Assembly (NCBI RefSeq): GCF_014750685.1
Contig: NZ_JAAXGE010000002.1
Coordinates: forward strand, 930,001-994,000
DNA: 64,000 bases
Reading direction: 5' to 3'
Origin: Bacteroides sp. GM023
GTDB taxonomy: Bacteria > Bacteroidota > Bacteroidia > Bacteroidales > Bacteroidaceae
Shown: in pieces, positions 41,292 through 50,641 of the stretch
Numbering within the stretch: the stretch's first letter is position 1
Layout of the letters: each line of letters starts with the position of its first letter
Position numbers and translations under genes: made by a program
The notes under the pieces: model-generated
Databases searched by the model: none
Told to the model about the DNA's origin: nothing
What the model saw: the letters and a program-made list of their open reading frames with translations, nothing else

Positions 41292-42773
41292 TTACTTATT
41301 CAATCTCCATTCAAAACCGTCTTTCGTATCTTTGACCTCAAATCCGAGTGCGGTCAATGTATTACGGATTTCGTCGGAAGTAGCCCAATCCTTATTGGCT
41401 TTTGCTTTCATACGTTGTTCCAGCAACATATCTACTACCTTGCCGTAAGCTTCTTCACGGCCATCGGAAGAACCTTTTTCTTCTTTCAATCCCATGATGT
41501 CGAAGCTGAACAGGTGGAAAGTCTCTTTCAGGTCTTTCAAATCTTCGGCAGAAATAGTTGCATTTCCGGCAATGATATTGTTGATGATACGGGCGCCTTC
41601 AAAAAGTTGTGCGATGACGATAGGAGTATTTAAGTCATCATTCATTGCTTCATAGCATTTGGCACGTAGCTCTTTTACATTGATACCTTCCGAAGTTGCT
41701 GCTGCGGGAGTTATCTTTTCCAATGCGTCAATAGCTTCCATCAGACGTTGCAAGCCTTTTTCCGATGCTTGCAGTGCTTCATTGCTGAAGTCAACCGTGC
41801 TACGGTAATGAGCCTGAAGAATAAAGAAACGGATGGTCATCGGAGTATAGGCTTGTGCCAGTAACTTATGAGTACCGTTGAAGAATTCGTCCAGTGTAAT
41901 GAAGTTACCGAGTGATTTGCCCATCTTCGTACCGTTGATGGTAATCATGTTGTTGTGCATCCAGTAGTGAACCATGTCATCACCTTGTGAAGCAACCGAT
42001 TGGGCAATTTCACATTCGTGGTGAGGGAAAATCAAGTCCATTCCACCACCGTGAATATCAAAGTGCTCACCCAGATACTTACGTCCCATAGCAGTACATT
42101 CGGCATGCCATCCGGGGAAACCGTCACTCCATGGAGACGGCCAGCGCATGATATGTTCCGGTTGTGCCTTTTTCCACAGGGCGAAGTCGGCGGGATTGTG
42201 CTTCTCGCTTTGTCCGTCAAGGTCGCGGGTGGTATTCAATACGTCGTCCAGATTGCGTCCGGACAGTTTTCCGTAGTGATAGTCTTTATTGTATTTGGCT
42301 ACATCGAAGTAAACGGAACCTTCGCTTTCGTAAGCGTATCCGGCATCCAAAATCTTCTGTACCAGTTGAATCTGTTCGATGATATGTCCCGAAGCATGCG
42401 GCTCGATACTCGGAGACAGTACGTTGAGCGCTTCCATTGCCTTGTGATAACGGTTCAGGAAATATTGAACGACTTCCATCGGTTCCAATTCTTCCAGACG
42501 TGCCTTCTTGGCAATCTTATCTTCACCGTCATCGGCGTCGTGCTCTAAATGGCCTACGTCGGTAATATTGCGTACATAGCGTACTTTATATCCTAGATGA
42601 GTGAGATAGCGGAAGAGAACGTCGAATGTAATGGACGGACGTGCATGTCCCAAATGAGCGTCACCGTATACGGTTGGCCCACATACATACATTCCTACAT
42701 GGGGCGCATGAAGCGGCACGAACAACTCTTTCTTTCTATCTAACGTGTTGTAAATGGTAAGTTGATGTTCCAT
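41292..42773 (-). CDS. cysS: cysteinyl-tRNA synthetase
   Basis: 493 residues. Class I synthetase: the zinc-binding and HIGH-like motifs appear in [32 protein letters not shown], zinc ligands in [13 protein letters not shown] and HHECEIAQS, and the signature lysine loop in [15 protein letters not shown]. It charges tRNA-Cys in the cytoplasm. Single gene with its own promoter (42803), convergent with the PUL. Confidence 0.98.
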   Translation of the reverse strand: MEHQLTIYNTLDRKKELFVPLHAPHVGMYVCGPTVYGDAHLGHARPSITFDVLFRYLTHLGYKVRYVRNITDVGHLEHDADDGEDKIAKKARLEELEPMEVVQYFLNRYHKAMEALNVLSPSIEPHASGHIIEQIQLVQKILDAGYAYESEGSVYFDVAKYNKDYHYGKLSGRNLDDVLNTTRDLDGQSEKHNPADFALWKKAQPEHIMRWPSPWSDGFPGWHAECTAMGRKYLGEHFDIHGGGMDLIFPHHECEIAQSVASQGDDMVHYWMHNNMITINGTKMGKSLGNFITLDEFFNGTHKLLAQAYTPMTIRFFILQAHYRSTVDFSNEALQASEKGLQRLMEAIDALEKITPAAATSEGINVKELRAKCYEAMNDDLNTPIVIAQLFEGARIINNIIAGNATISAEDLKDLKETFHLFSFDIMGLKEEKGSSDGREEAYGKVVDMLLEQRMKAKANKDWATSDEIRNTLTALGFEVKDTKDGFEWRLNK

Positions 42774-42802
42774 AACCTTTTATATTTGTTCTATTGGAAG
42801 CG

Positions 42803-42810
42803 CAAAGTTA
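42803..42810 (-). promoter_or_regulatory. -7 element of cysS
   Basis: On the minus strand this reads TAACTTTG, matching TAnnTTTG, 30 bases before the cysS start. No convincing -33 TTG was found at the right distance. Confidence 0.45.
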
Positions 42811-42832
42811 GTATAAAATCCGGATATGTTGT

Positions 42833-43645
42833 CTATTGTTGATAGAGAAACTTGTCAATAGCTTCGGCAACACCATCTTCTTCATTGCTTAAAGTGATGT
42901 AATCCGCCGCTTTCTTTACCGGCCCTTGTGCATTCTCCATAGCAATTCCCAGTCCTGCAAACTTTATCATGGACAGGTCATTGTACCCGTCTCCCATGGC
43001 TATGACTTCTTCGCGTTTTACTCCTATTTCTTCTAATAAGACGCCGAGAGACAGGGCTTTGTCAATACCTTGCGGTACTAATTCAAGAAAATAAGGCTCT
43101 GAACGGAAGACATTGATGCGTCCTTGCAGTTGAAGGCAGAGTTCTGTTTCCAAAGGAATCAGTTGATCCGCATCTCCTACAATAAGGCATTTAGCTACCG
43201 GAAGTGTGATGTCCGTAAGGAAGTCGTTTGTTTCGCGCACTTCCATTTTATTAAGAAATGCTTCTTTCTGTACATACGGATCACGTGAGTTCTCGGTCAC
43301 TATCTCGGCTCCGTCATAAGTTAATATGCTTAGATGATGAGTGCGGGCACATTCGTAAAGCACCGGAACGATATCATTGGGTAGTACATTCTCGTATATC
43401 ATCTCTTTGGTTTCCCAGTTGATGATTTCTCCTCCGTTATAGGACAGGATGAATCCGCCAAAATCATTCATCCGTAGTTCGTTGGCTAGCGGCACGATGC
43501 CATAAGTCGGTCGTCCGGAGGCTAGTACCAGTCGAACACCTTGTTCTTGTGCACGTATCAATGTCTCCTTATTGCGGGGAGTGATTTCTTTCTTCGAATT
43601 GGTGAGTGTGCCGTCAAGATCGAGCACGATAAGTTTATATTTCAT
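42833..43645 (-). CDS. HAD-superfamily (Cof-type) phosphatase
   Basis: 270 residues. Motif I LDLDGTLTNSKKEI, motif II LASGR, motif III Lys (about 200) and motif IV GDGYNDLSMI, with a C2B-type cap, define the Cof/YbjI-like group. These hydrolyse sugar phosphates, FMN or similar metabolites in the cytoplasm; the substrate is unknown. It lies upstream of cysS on the same strand with a 59-base gap that holds a promoter for cysS. Confidence 0.93.
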   Translation of the reverse strand: MKYKLIVLDLDGTLTNSKKEITPRNKETLIRAQEQGVRLVLASGRPTYGIVPLANELRMNDFGGFILSYNGGEIINWETKEMIYENVLPNDIVPVLYECARTHHLSILTYDGAEIVTENSRDPYVQKEAFLNKMEVRETNDFLTDITLPVAKCLIVGDADQLIPLETELCLQLQGRINVFRSEPYFLELVPQGIDKALSLGVLLEEIGVKREEVIAMGDGYNDLSMIKFAGLGIAMENAQGPVKKAADYITLSNEEDGVAEAIDKFLYQQ

Positions 43646-43717
43646 GCAGTGTCATTTTGTGTGCAAAGATAGGGTAAAAAAGTATTTTAGCAAGATAGTG
43701 CGTGGAAAAGTAGTCTG

Positions 43718-46555
43718 TTATTTAAGCAGATCTACCCACTGCTCATTACTCAATGCAGGCAGTGCTTCGCTCTCGGTGACAAACGTTTCCGCCAGTTTAC
43801 GTTTCTCGTCTTGCAGATAGAGAATCTTTTCCTCTATACTGTTTTGGGTAATGAAACGATAAGCGATTACCTGTTTGTCCTGACCGATGCGATGGGCACG
43901 GGCAATGGCTTGCGACTCGGCAGCAGGATTCCACCAGGGGTCGATGATAAATACATAGTCGGCTTGAGTGAGATTGAGTCCCACACCACCGGCTTTCAGG
44001 GAAATAAGAAAAGCTTGTACGTCCTTTTGTTCGGTGAAATGGGCGATTTCGGAAGGACGGTTGTTTGTCGCTCCTGTCAACAGGGCATATTTCCAACCAC
44101 GTTCCTGAAAGGCTTCAGCCAACACTTCCAGGTGCTTGACGAATGACGAGAAAATCAAAACCTTGTGACCTTCGCTTCGCAGCGTATCGAATGTTTCGAT
44201 TATTTGTGTCGTTTTTCCGGACAGTCCGATGAAATCAGGTAAGATAAGCTGTGGATGACAAGCCAGTTGGCGTAAACGCAGAATCCCGTTCAATACACTG
44301 AACGAATGGAACCTGTCCGTACTTTGTGGATGTTGAAGCAGGGTGTTGCGCAGGCTGTTTTTTTCTTGCTCATACAAGGTGTTTTGTTCTTCAGTCATGT
44401 CGCAGTAAATCGTCTCCTCGGTAAGCGCGGGAAGTTCCGGAGCTACTTCTTTCTTGCTTCTGCGAAGGATAAACGGGGCAGTCAGTTGTTGCAACTGTGC
44501 CTCTACACGGGTGTTTCCCTGTCGGAGCGGAATCATGAATTGTCTTTGGAAATCACTCTCCGTACCCAGCAAGTCCGGTTGTATGAAGTGAAATTGTGCC
44601 CATAAGTCTTTGAGGGAGTTCTCAATCGGAGTACCTGTCAGTACAAGCCGGTGATTACTTCGCAACTGGATAGCCGAGCGGAAAGTGAGTGAATCACTAT
44701 TCTTGATATTTTGACTCTCGTCGAGTACAATGTATTCGAAATTGTAAGAAGAGAGAATATCGATATTGTTCCGCATCATCCCATACGTAGTAATAACTAA
44801 ATGAAACTGATCGAAGAATTTCTCCGGGTGCTCTTTGGGTACGGATACAGTATTATTGTATTCTGCCATTGAAAGTGCAGTGAAGCGTTTGGTTTCCCGT
44901 CGCCAGTTGTGAAGTAGCGATGTGGGAACGACGATCAGGGTAGCAGCCTGCTTAGGGCCATATGGCTTATATATGTATTGCAGTAAAGTAAGGGTTTGCA
45001 GTGTTTTTCCAAGTCCCATATCATCTGCCAGGCATGCACCAAACCCTAATTTGTGCAGATGTACCATCCATGAGAATCCTTTCTGTTGATAAGGACGCAA
45101 TGTTGCCTTGAGCACTTTAGGCACGGCAATGTTGTGTATGTGTTTTTGAGACGGAAACTGTTTGAGCACATTTTCTCCTAAAGCTGTCTGTACAGCACCT
45201 AAGAGCGTGCGTCTCACACGGATTCCTTTTTCCGTCTGTATCCCCATTTCCAATAGGTTCACATATTTGCTGAACCATTCTTCAGGCAGGAGAATCATGC
45301 GGCCGTCGGGCAACTGATATTCTCTTTTTTCTTCCAGGATATGTTTGCGAAAGCGGGAAAAAGGAATACGTAATGTGCCGATAACCACCGTGATATGCAA
45401 TTCAAACCAATCGACTTCGTCGTCACAGCTTTGTTCGATACGTATCTCATCCAGGCAATAAGGCATATTTCCCATACTGCTGATAAGTTGAAATGAAAGT
45501 TGCAACATTTCCCGGTGATTGTTAATCCATTCCCCAATCGTTTTTTCCGTAGCTTCAGGCGATAACTTGAAAGAAGTATCAAGCTGTTGTAATCCGGCTT
45601 GCGTTAAAAGTTGAATTGCTTTCTCTTCTTCGATAATGTTGCGCCGGAAGAAGAATACACCACCGGATTCTTTCCGATAAACGATTTTCTTCATTTCAGT
45701 GGCACTATCTGGTGTAAATACCTGGTCTCCATAGCGAAAACTAAGTTTTAGCACCTGCTCATCGTGAATTGTATCAAGAGATAATAATGCCTCGCAGCTA
45801 CATTCCTCTTCAATAATATTCAGCCCGTGAGTTTCAATCTCATGATAGCGTGCAATTGGAATCACAATGTTATCTATATACTTCTCAATTTGGGAAGCAT
45901 TCACACTAATCGATTTTTTCTTTGTAAAAGGCAAGACTCTTGTACTCTCAATATGCGGAAAGAAATATAATTCCATACCCAATAGCAGAATTGCCGGCGA
46001 GGAAGTCAGTACGGTGACGGGCTTTAGTTCGGTCAAAGAGAATGGCTGCCCTCCATCGTAACATTGTAACTGATAACGGAATGTTTTGCTGTCGGCATGA
46101 AAGATTACACGAATCTCTACATCATCAGCATGCACTCGATAGGCATGATGAGCATATAGCACTTTACTACCAGCCTGTTTTTGATAAAAAGGCAGTCCGC
46201 TTTCGCGTATCAACGTCAGCATCTCCTGCAACTTCTTCTCAATAAACGGGCGAATATTACTTTTGATCCGTTCGGGATCCTCAGATAGCTTATGTAGAAA
46301 ACGCGAAACGGTCTTTTCACGGGAGTAATTGCTCATCAGATACTTCTCCGTATAGTGAGAGGCAATATCAATGGCCTGTCTTTCCGCCTCACTCATCCAT
46401 TCCATAGCTTCGGGAGAAGCATGAAAAGCCTGTTCCACTAATTGCAGCGTGTCATCGCCCAGTCTTTCCGCTATGTAAGGAATCAGCAATATGCCGAATA
46501 CCGGATGTTCTGTGAAAACGATGATGACTTGTCCATTAGTTATTTTCTCTTTCAT
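43718..46555 (-). CDS. SNF2-family (DEAD/DEAH-like) helicase/ATPase
   Basis: 945 residues. The N-terminal about 450 residues are a family-specific region without a recognisable SWIM zinc motif. The SNF2 ATPase core follows: motif I LADDMGLGKTLQTL, motif Ia VVPTSLLHNWRRE, motif II LDESQNIKN (DESQ rather than DEAH), motif III LTGTPIENSLKDLWAQF. The C-terminal lobe has GVGLNLTQADYVFIIDPWWNPAAESQAIARAHRIGQ. It would translocate on duplex DNA to remodel protein-DNA complexes. It is divergent from mnmA and has its own promoter. No restriction or defence partner is next to it. Confidence 0.93.
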   Translation of the reverse strand: MKEKITNGQVIIVFTEHPVFGILLIPYIAERLGDDTLQLVEQAFHASPEAMEWMSEAERQAIDIASHYTEKYLMSNYSREKTVSRFLHKLSEDPERIKSNIRPFIEKKLQEMLTLIRESGLPFYQKQAGSKVLYAHHAYRVHADDVEIRVIFHADSKTFRYQLQCYDGGQPFSLTELKPVTVLTSSPAILLLGMELYFFPHIESTRVLPFTKKKSISVNASQIEKYIDNIVIPIARYHEIETHGLNIIEEECSCEALLSLDTIHDEQVLKLSFRYGDQVFTPDSATEMKKIVYRKESGGVFFFRRNIIEEEKAIQLLTQAGLQQLDTSFKLSPEATEKTIGEWINNHREMLQLSFQLISSMGNMPYCLDEIRIEQSCDDEVDWFELHITVVIGTLRIPFSRFRKHILEEKREYQLPDGRMILLPEEWFSKYVNLLEMGIQTEKGIRVRRTLLGAVQTALGENVLKQFPSQKHIHNIAVPKVLKATLRPYQQKGFSWMVHLHKLGFGACLADDMGLGKTLQTLTLLQYIYKPYGPKQAATLIVVPTSLLHNWRRETKRFTALSMAEYNNTVSVPKEHPEKFFDQFHLVITTYGMMRNNIDILSSYNFEYIVLDESQNIKNSDSLTFRSAIQLRSNHRLVLTGTPIENSLKDLWAQFHFIQPDLLGTESDFQRQFMIPLRQGNTRVEAQLQQLTAPFILRRSKKEVAPELPALTEETIYCDMTEEQNTLYEQEKNSLRNTLLQHPQSTDRFHSFSVLNGILRLRQLACHPQLILPDFIGLSGKTTQIIETFDTLRSEGHKVLIFSSFVKHLEVLAEAFQERGWKYALLTGATNNRPSEIAHFTEQKDVQAFLISLKAGGVGLNLTQADYVFIIDPWWNPAAESQAIARAHRIGQDKQVIAYRFITQNSIEEKILYLQDEKRKLAETFVTESEALPALSNEQWVDLLK

Positions 46556-46575
46556 TCTCTTTAGGCTTTAACTGA

Positions 46576-46583
46576 CAAAGATA
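46576..46583 (-). promoter_or_regulatory. -7 element of the SNF2 helicase gene
   Basis: Reads TATCTTTG on the minus strand, a full TAnnTTTG match, 21 bases before the start codon. Confidence 0.5.
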
Positions 46584-46595
46584 CGGGAAAATCCT

Positions 46596-46603
46596 TAATT
46601 TTG
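46596..46603 (+). promoter_or_regulatory. -7 element of mnmA, very close to the start codon
   Basis: TAATTTTG matches TAnnTTTG but ends only 4 bases before the ATG at 46608. If used, transcription would begin at or just after the start codon. Confidence 0.4.
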
Positions 46604-46607
46604 TAGC

Positions 46608-47726
46608 ATGATAGAAGAAAACAAACGAGTATTGTTAGGTATGAGTGGTGGAACGGATAGCTCTGTAGCCGCCATGCGACTGCTGGAAGCCGGTTATGAA
46701 GTAACCGGAGTCACTTTCCGTTTTTATGAACTGAACGACTCGACCGAATATCTGGAAGATGCCCGTAATTTAGCAGAACGTCTCGGTATCCGGCATATAA
46801 CATATGACGCCCGTGAGATATTCAATGAGCAAATCATTGAATATTTTGTGCATGAGTATATGGCAGGTCATACTCCGGTACCTTGTACGTTGTGCAATAA
46901 CTATCTAAAGTGGCCTTTGCTTGCCAAAATAGCTGATGAAATGGGCATCTTTTACATAGCTACCGGTCATTACGTCCAAAAAATAAAGCTGGAGGATACT
47001 TACTATATTACACACGCCGTTGACCCGGACAAAGACCAATCCTTTTTTCTGTGGGGCTTGAAGCAAGATATACTCAGTAGAATTCTCCTGCCAATGGGAG
47101 GAATTACGAAAGTGGAAGCTCGTGCCTGGGCTGCTGAACGTGGCTTCCAAAAAGTTGCCACCAAAAAGGATAGTATAGGGGTTTGTTTCTGTCCGATGGA
47201 CTACCGAAGCTTCTTGAAAAACTGGTTGGTCCGAAATGGTCAGACATTGGTCCGAGATGGTCAGGCATTAGTCCGAAATGGTCAGCCGTGGTCAGAAATG
47301 GTCAGACGAGGGCGATTTGTCGATGAAAAGGGGAATTTTATAGCCTGGCATGAAGGATATCCTTTTTATACCATTGGTCAAAGACGTGGACTGGGCATTC
47401 ATTTGAACCGTCCCGTTTTCGTAAAGGAGATAAACACTGAAAAAAATGAAGTGATATTATCCTCCCTCTCTGCCTTGGAAAAAACAGAAATGTGGTTGAA
47501 AGACTGGAATATCGTGAACCGCGAACGCATCTTGGGACATTCTGATATTATCGTGAAGATACGATACCGCAAACAAGAAAACCACTGCACGATTACTATT
47601 ACACCGGATAATTTACTTCATGTACAACTCCATGAACCCTTGACCGCCATTGCGCCAGGACAAGCCGCAGCATTCTATAAAGATGGGCTATTGTTAGGCG
47701 GCGGAATAATAGTAACTGCCCACTGA
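46608..47726 (+). CDS. mnmA: tRNA 2-thiouridylase MnmA with repeat-expanded loop
   Basis: 372 residues. PP-loop [17 protein letters not shown] binds ATP; the two catalytic cysteines are in [13 protein letters not shown] and [13 protein letters not shown]. The central and C-terminal domains follow ([26 protein letters not shown]). It thiolates U34 of the Lys, Glu and Gln tRNAs. Between the catalytic Cys loop and the central domain (about residues 207-234) the protein carries [21 protein letters not shown] and a frame-shifted fourth copy, encoded by a tandem DNA repeat. Bacteroides often encode more than one MnmA homologue, so a paralogue elsewhere is likely. Confidence 0.92.
   Translation: MIEENKRVLLGMSGGTDSSVAAMRLLEAGYEVTGVTFRFYELNDSTEYLEDARNLAERLGIRHITYDAREIFNEQIIEYFVHEYMAGHTPVPCTLCNNYLKWPLLAKIADEMGIFYIATGHYVQKIKLEDTYYITHAVDPDKDQSFFLWGLKQDILSRILLPMGGITKVEARAWAAERGFQKVATKKDSIGVCFCPMDYRSFLKNWLVRNGQTLVRDGQALVRNGQPWSEMVRRGRFVDEKGNFIAWHEGYPFYTIGQRRGLGIHLNRPVFVKEINTEKNEVILSSLSALEKTEMWLKDWNIVNRERILGHSDIIVKIRYRKQENHCTITITPDNLLHVQLHEPLTAIAPGQAAAFYKDGLLLGGGIIVTAH
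47226..47309 (+). repeat. in-frame tandem repeat inside mnmA
   Basis: Eight copies of a TGGTCnGA-type decamer start at 47227, 47237, 47248, 47258, 47269, 47279, 47289 and 47299 (spacing 10, 11, 10, 11, 10, 10, 10). Pairs make 21-bp units equal to seven codons. The last pair is one base short, so the fourth copy is read in another frame (WSEMVRR). Confidence 0.92.
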
Positions 47727-47808
47727 CTTTCTTAACGCAATCTTAAAAGAACTATTGTAGAACTTATATACGCCTATAACACGAACACCCCGCATGGTCT
47801 CCCGGCCT

Positions 47809-47924
47809 CGTTTTTTCAGCGTCAAGCGCAGGTGTTTTCTTCAGCGTTAAAAAGGGCAGACTGTTTGAGCGTAGCGAGTTTCTGCCCTTTAGCTGGAGAA
47901 AGCACCGGAGTAGCTGAAAAAACG
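47809..47924. repeat. nested-hairpin intergenic element
   Basis: Three concentric helices: outer 47809-47820/47913-47924 (12 bp, perfect), middle 47831-47845/47892-47906 (15 positions, two wobbles), inner 47851-47860/47881-47890 (10 bp, perfect) with a 20-base loop. It sits in the 259-base gap between convergent mnmA and the GH3-family gene. From memory near-identical sequence occurs between genes elsewhere in Bacteroides genomes. Confidence 0.8.
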
Positions 47925-47947
47925 CAGCCTTGATTCTTTCTTTTTGG

Positions 47948-47983
47948 TTCTTTTTCTTTCGTATCAAGACGAAAGAAAAAGAA
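47948..47983. terminator. 15-bp-stem hairpin at the end of the GH3-family gene
   Basis: Perfect 15-bp stem TTCTTTTTCTTTCGT/ACGAAAGAAAAAGAA with 6-base loop, two bases from the stop codon at 47986. The pyrimidine/purine strand bias gives a U-rich end on one transcript. Likely terminator for the gene on the minus strand and possibly both. Confidence 0.75.
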
Positions 47984-47985
47984 TA

Positions 47986-49494
47986 CTATTGATTCAACGG
48001 CAACATCCCCTCAATATACTCCCTCGTATTACTTAACCTGGGAACTTTGTGCTGTCCTCCTAATTTTCCTTTTTGCGCCATCCAATCATGGAATAACCCT
48101 TGACGGGCAACAATTACCTCCAATGGCTGCAGCGCAATATCCTTCCACCGTTTTGCCTCATAATCAGAATTGACCTCCTTCAGAGTAGCGTCCAATATCG
48201 CCGCAAACTTCTCAACAGAATCCGGCATCTTGGCAAACTCTATCAGCCACTGGTGACGGCATTTTGCATTCTCATCCATAAAGACCGGTGCCGCAGAATA
48301 CTCACAAACCTGTGCCCCCGTTTCTGCGCAAGCCTTAGCCAGCCCCTTTTCAGCATTATCAACAATCAATTCCTCACCGAAAGCATTGATGAAATGCTTT
48401 GTTCTTCCCGTGATAACAAACTTATAAGGATTCTTGCTCGTAAACTTCACCGTATCACCAATCATGTACCTCCACAAACCGCAGGAAGTAGAAATCACCA
48501 TTGCATAATTCTTGTTCAGTTCCACCTCTTCAAGACAATATACCCGTGGATTCTCCTTATCCACTTCTTCCAACGGAACAAATTCGTAGAAGATTCCGTA
48601 GTCAATCATCAACAACATAGCAGGATCAGAAAGATCATTCTGCGTACCGAAATACCCTTCGGAAGCATTATAAGTCTCCACATAATGCATTTTAGGCGAC
48701 TGAATCACCTGCTTATACTGCTCGCGGTAAGGAGTGAAAGCCACCCCACCATGGAAGAACACTTCCAGATTAGGCCATACCTCCTCCAATGTATGTTTCC
48801 CGGTTTTCTCAAGAACACGTTTGATAAGCACCAGCGTCCAAGACGGTACACCGGACAAGCTCGTTACATTCACCGGAATAGTACTGTTAGCGATTGCTTC
48901 TATTTTCGTTTCCCATTCGTTCATCAATGCAATCTTCTTGCTTGGCACACGAATGAAATTAATAAGCGGATTTACATTTTGAATTAAAATAGCCGACAAA
49001 TCCCCGACTAAGCTATGATTAGAATTAAGATTCGGACTGTGGCTACCACCCATAATCAACCCCTTTCCAGAAAAGAAATGACTATCCGGGTTGATACGGA
49101 AATAAAGGGCCGCAGCATCTTTCCCCCCTCTATAATGAATATCCTCCAATGCTTCCTTGCTGACAGGAAGAAACTTGCTCTTATCATTAGTCGTACCGGA
49201 TGATTTTGCAAACCAACGTATCTCCGACGGCCAAAGCAGGTTTTGTTCTCCTGCCCGTAAACGCTCTACATAAGGCTTTATCTCTTCGTATGTTTGGATG
49301 GGCAGACGTTTTCTGAAATCTTCATAGCTGCGGATAGAGGCATAGTCGTACTTTTTACCCCATTCAGTCCGGGCAGCTTGCTTCACCAAGCGATTCAATA
49401 CACGGTGTTGAATCTCACTAGCCTGATTAGCATATAGATCTATTTGTTTTAAACGGGAATCAAAAGTCTTACTAATAATTTTTGTAATATTCAT
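47986..49494 (-). CDS. GH3 auxin-responsive-promoter-family (acyl-adenylate-forming) protein
   Basis: 502 residues. Matches the GH3 family (ANL superfamily): the ATP-binding motif FAKSSGTTNDKSKFLPVS near residue 97, SLSGVPSWTLVLIKRVLE, NASEGYFGTQ, and GLWRYMIGDTVKFTSKNPYKFVITGRTKHFINAFGEELIV. In plants the family conjugates amino acids to jasmonate or auxin; bacterial members probably adenylate a carboxylic acid and join it to an amine, with unknown substrate. This is not glycoside hydrolase family GH3. Single gene, divergent from pfkA. Confidence 0.92.
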   Translation of the reverse strand: MNITKIISKTFDSRLKQIDLYANQASEIQHRVLNRLVKQAARTEWGKKYDYASIRSYEDFRKRLPIQTYEEIKPYVERLRAGEQNLLWPSEIRWFAKSSGTTNDKSKFLPVSKEALEDIHYRGGKDAAALYFRINPDSHFFSGKGLIMGGSHSPNLNSNHSLVGDLSAILIQNVNPLINFIRVPSKKIALMNEWETKIEAIANSTIPVNVTSLSGVPSWTLVLIKRVLEKTGKHTLEEVWPNLEVFFHGGVAFTPYREQYKQVIQSPKMHYVETYNASEGYFGTQNDLSDPAMLLMIDYGIFYEFVPLEEVDKENPRVYCLEEVELNKNYAMVISTSCGLWRYMIGDTVKFTSKNPYKFVITGRTKHFINAFGEELIVDNAEKGLAKACAETGAQVCEYSAAPVFMDENAKCRHQWLIEFAKMPDSVEKFAAILDATLKEVNSDYEAKRWKDIALQPLEVIVARQGLFHDWMAQKGKLGGQHKVPRLSNTREYIEGMLPLNQ

Positions 49495-49525
49495 TTCTGC
49501 TTTAACATAATAATGTTTAGTCGTG

Positions 49526-49533
49526 CAAAAGTA
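49526..49533 (-). promoter_or_regulatory. -7 element of the GH3-family gene
   Basis: Reads TACTTTTG on the minus strand, a full TAnnTTTG match, 32 bases before the start codon. Confidence 0.5.
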
Positions 49534-49630
49534 ACTTATTTATCTTTTTTTTCTATCTTTACGACGGAAATAATCGTTAAAATTGACGAGTTTAATAGAA
49601 TCCCCGAGTTTTTGACTAAAAAATGCGACA

Positions 49631-50641
49631 ATGAGAATTGGAATCTTAACCTCAGGCGGGGACTGCCCCGGTATTAATGCCACCATTCGTGGCGTGTGCA
49701 AGACAGCCATCAATTATTATGGGATGGAAGTGATAGGTATTCACAGCGGCTTTCAAGGTTTGCTGACGAAGGACGTCGAGTCCTTTACAGATAAATCTCT
49801 GTCCGGACTGCTGAATCTTGGAGGAACGATGCTGGGAACTTCCCGCGAAAAGCCATTTAAAAAAGGAGGTGTAATCTCGGATGTTGACAAGCCGGCACTG
49901 ATCCTTCAGAATATCCAGGAGATGGGTTTGGATTGCGTCGTCTGCATCGGGGGGAACGGAACACAAAAGACTGCGGCCAAATTTGCCGCATTGGGAGTAA
50001 ATATAGTATCAGTCCCGAAAACCATTGACAATGACATCTGGGGAACAGATATCTCTTTCGGATTTGATTCGGCAGTAAGCATTGCCACAGATGCCATCGA
50101 CCGCCTGCATTCCACTGCCAGCTCTCATAAAAGGGTGATGGTGATTGAAGTGATGGGGCATAAAGCCGGTTGGATTGCTTTGTATTCCGGTATGGCAGGT
50201 GGGGGAGACGTTATCCTTGTCCCTGAAATCCCTTATAGCATAAAGAACATTGGCAATACAATTCTGGATAGGCTGAAAAAAGGCAAACCTTACTCCATTG
50301 TAGTAGTAGCCGAAGGAATTCAGACAGATGGCCGTAAACGTGCGGCAGAATATATTGCACAGGAAATTGAATATGAAACCGGAATAGAGACTCGTGAAAC
50401 TGTATTGGGATATATTCAGCGTGGCGGTTCGCCTACTCCTTTCGACCGTAATCTTTCTACCCGTATGGGCGGTCACGCAACAGAATTGATTGCAAATGGA
50501 GAATTCGGACGCATGGTAGCTCTAAGAGGAGACGATATTTCATCTATCCCCCTTGAAGAAGTGGCCGGAAAACTAAAACTGGTTACAGAAGAACACGATC
50601 TGGTGATTCAGGGTCGTCGTATGGGAATTTGCTTTGGGTAG
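49631..50641 (+). CDS. pfkA: 6-phosphofructokinase
   Basis: 336 residues, close to the usual length of about 320. N-terminal GILTSGGDCPGINATIRG binds phosphate/ATP; PKTIDNDI holds the catalytic Asp; GHKAGWIALYSGMAGGGDVILVPE and GYIQRGGSPTPFDR complete the family. The residue after the conserved glycines is Asn then Gly (IGGNGTQ) rather than the usual Asp-Gly. The Gly argues for ATP use, but the Lys in PKTIDND is more typical of PPi enzymes, so the donor is best called probable ATP. Its last 59 bases overlap the convergent rnc gene. Confidence 0.95.
   Translation: MRIGILTSGGDCPGINATIRGVCKTAINYYGMEVIGIHSGFQGLLTKDVESFTDKSLSGLLNLGGTMLGTSREKPFKKGGVISDVDKPALILQNIQEMGLDCVVCIGGNGTQKTAAKFAALGVNIVSVPKTIDNDIWGTDISFGFDSAVSIATDAIDRLHSTASSHKRVMVIEVMGHKAGWIALYSGMAGGGDVILVPEIPYSIKNIGNTILDRLKKGKPYSIVVVAEGIQTDGRKRAAEYIAQEIEYETGIETRETVLGYIQRGGSPTPFDRNLSTRMGGHATELIANGEFGRMVALRGDDISSIPLEEVAGKLKLVTEEHDLVIQGRRMGICFG

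Noticed and set aside
43718..46555. SNF2 helicase as part of a defence system
   Set aside because: Neighbours are housekeeping genes and no nuclease, methylase or other defence partner is adjacent.
47226..47309. Short CRISPR-like repeat
   Set aside because: It is a contiguous tandem repeat inside an intact mnmA reading frame with no spacers.
48100..48987. 295-codon plus-strand frame opposite the GH3-family gene
   Set aside because: The minus-strand protein has all GH3 family motifs; the plus-strand frame has none.
47986..49494. Glycoside hydrolase family GH3
   Set aside because: The name clash is only in the label; motifs are those of the plant-type GH3 acyl-adenylating family, not beta-glucosidases.
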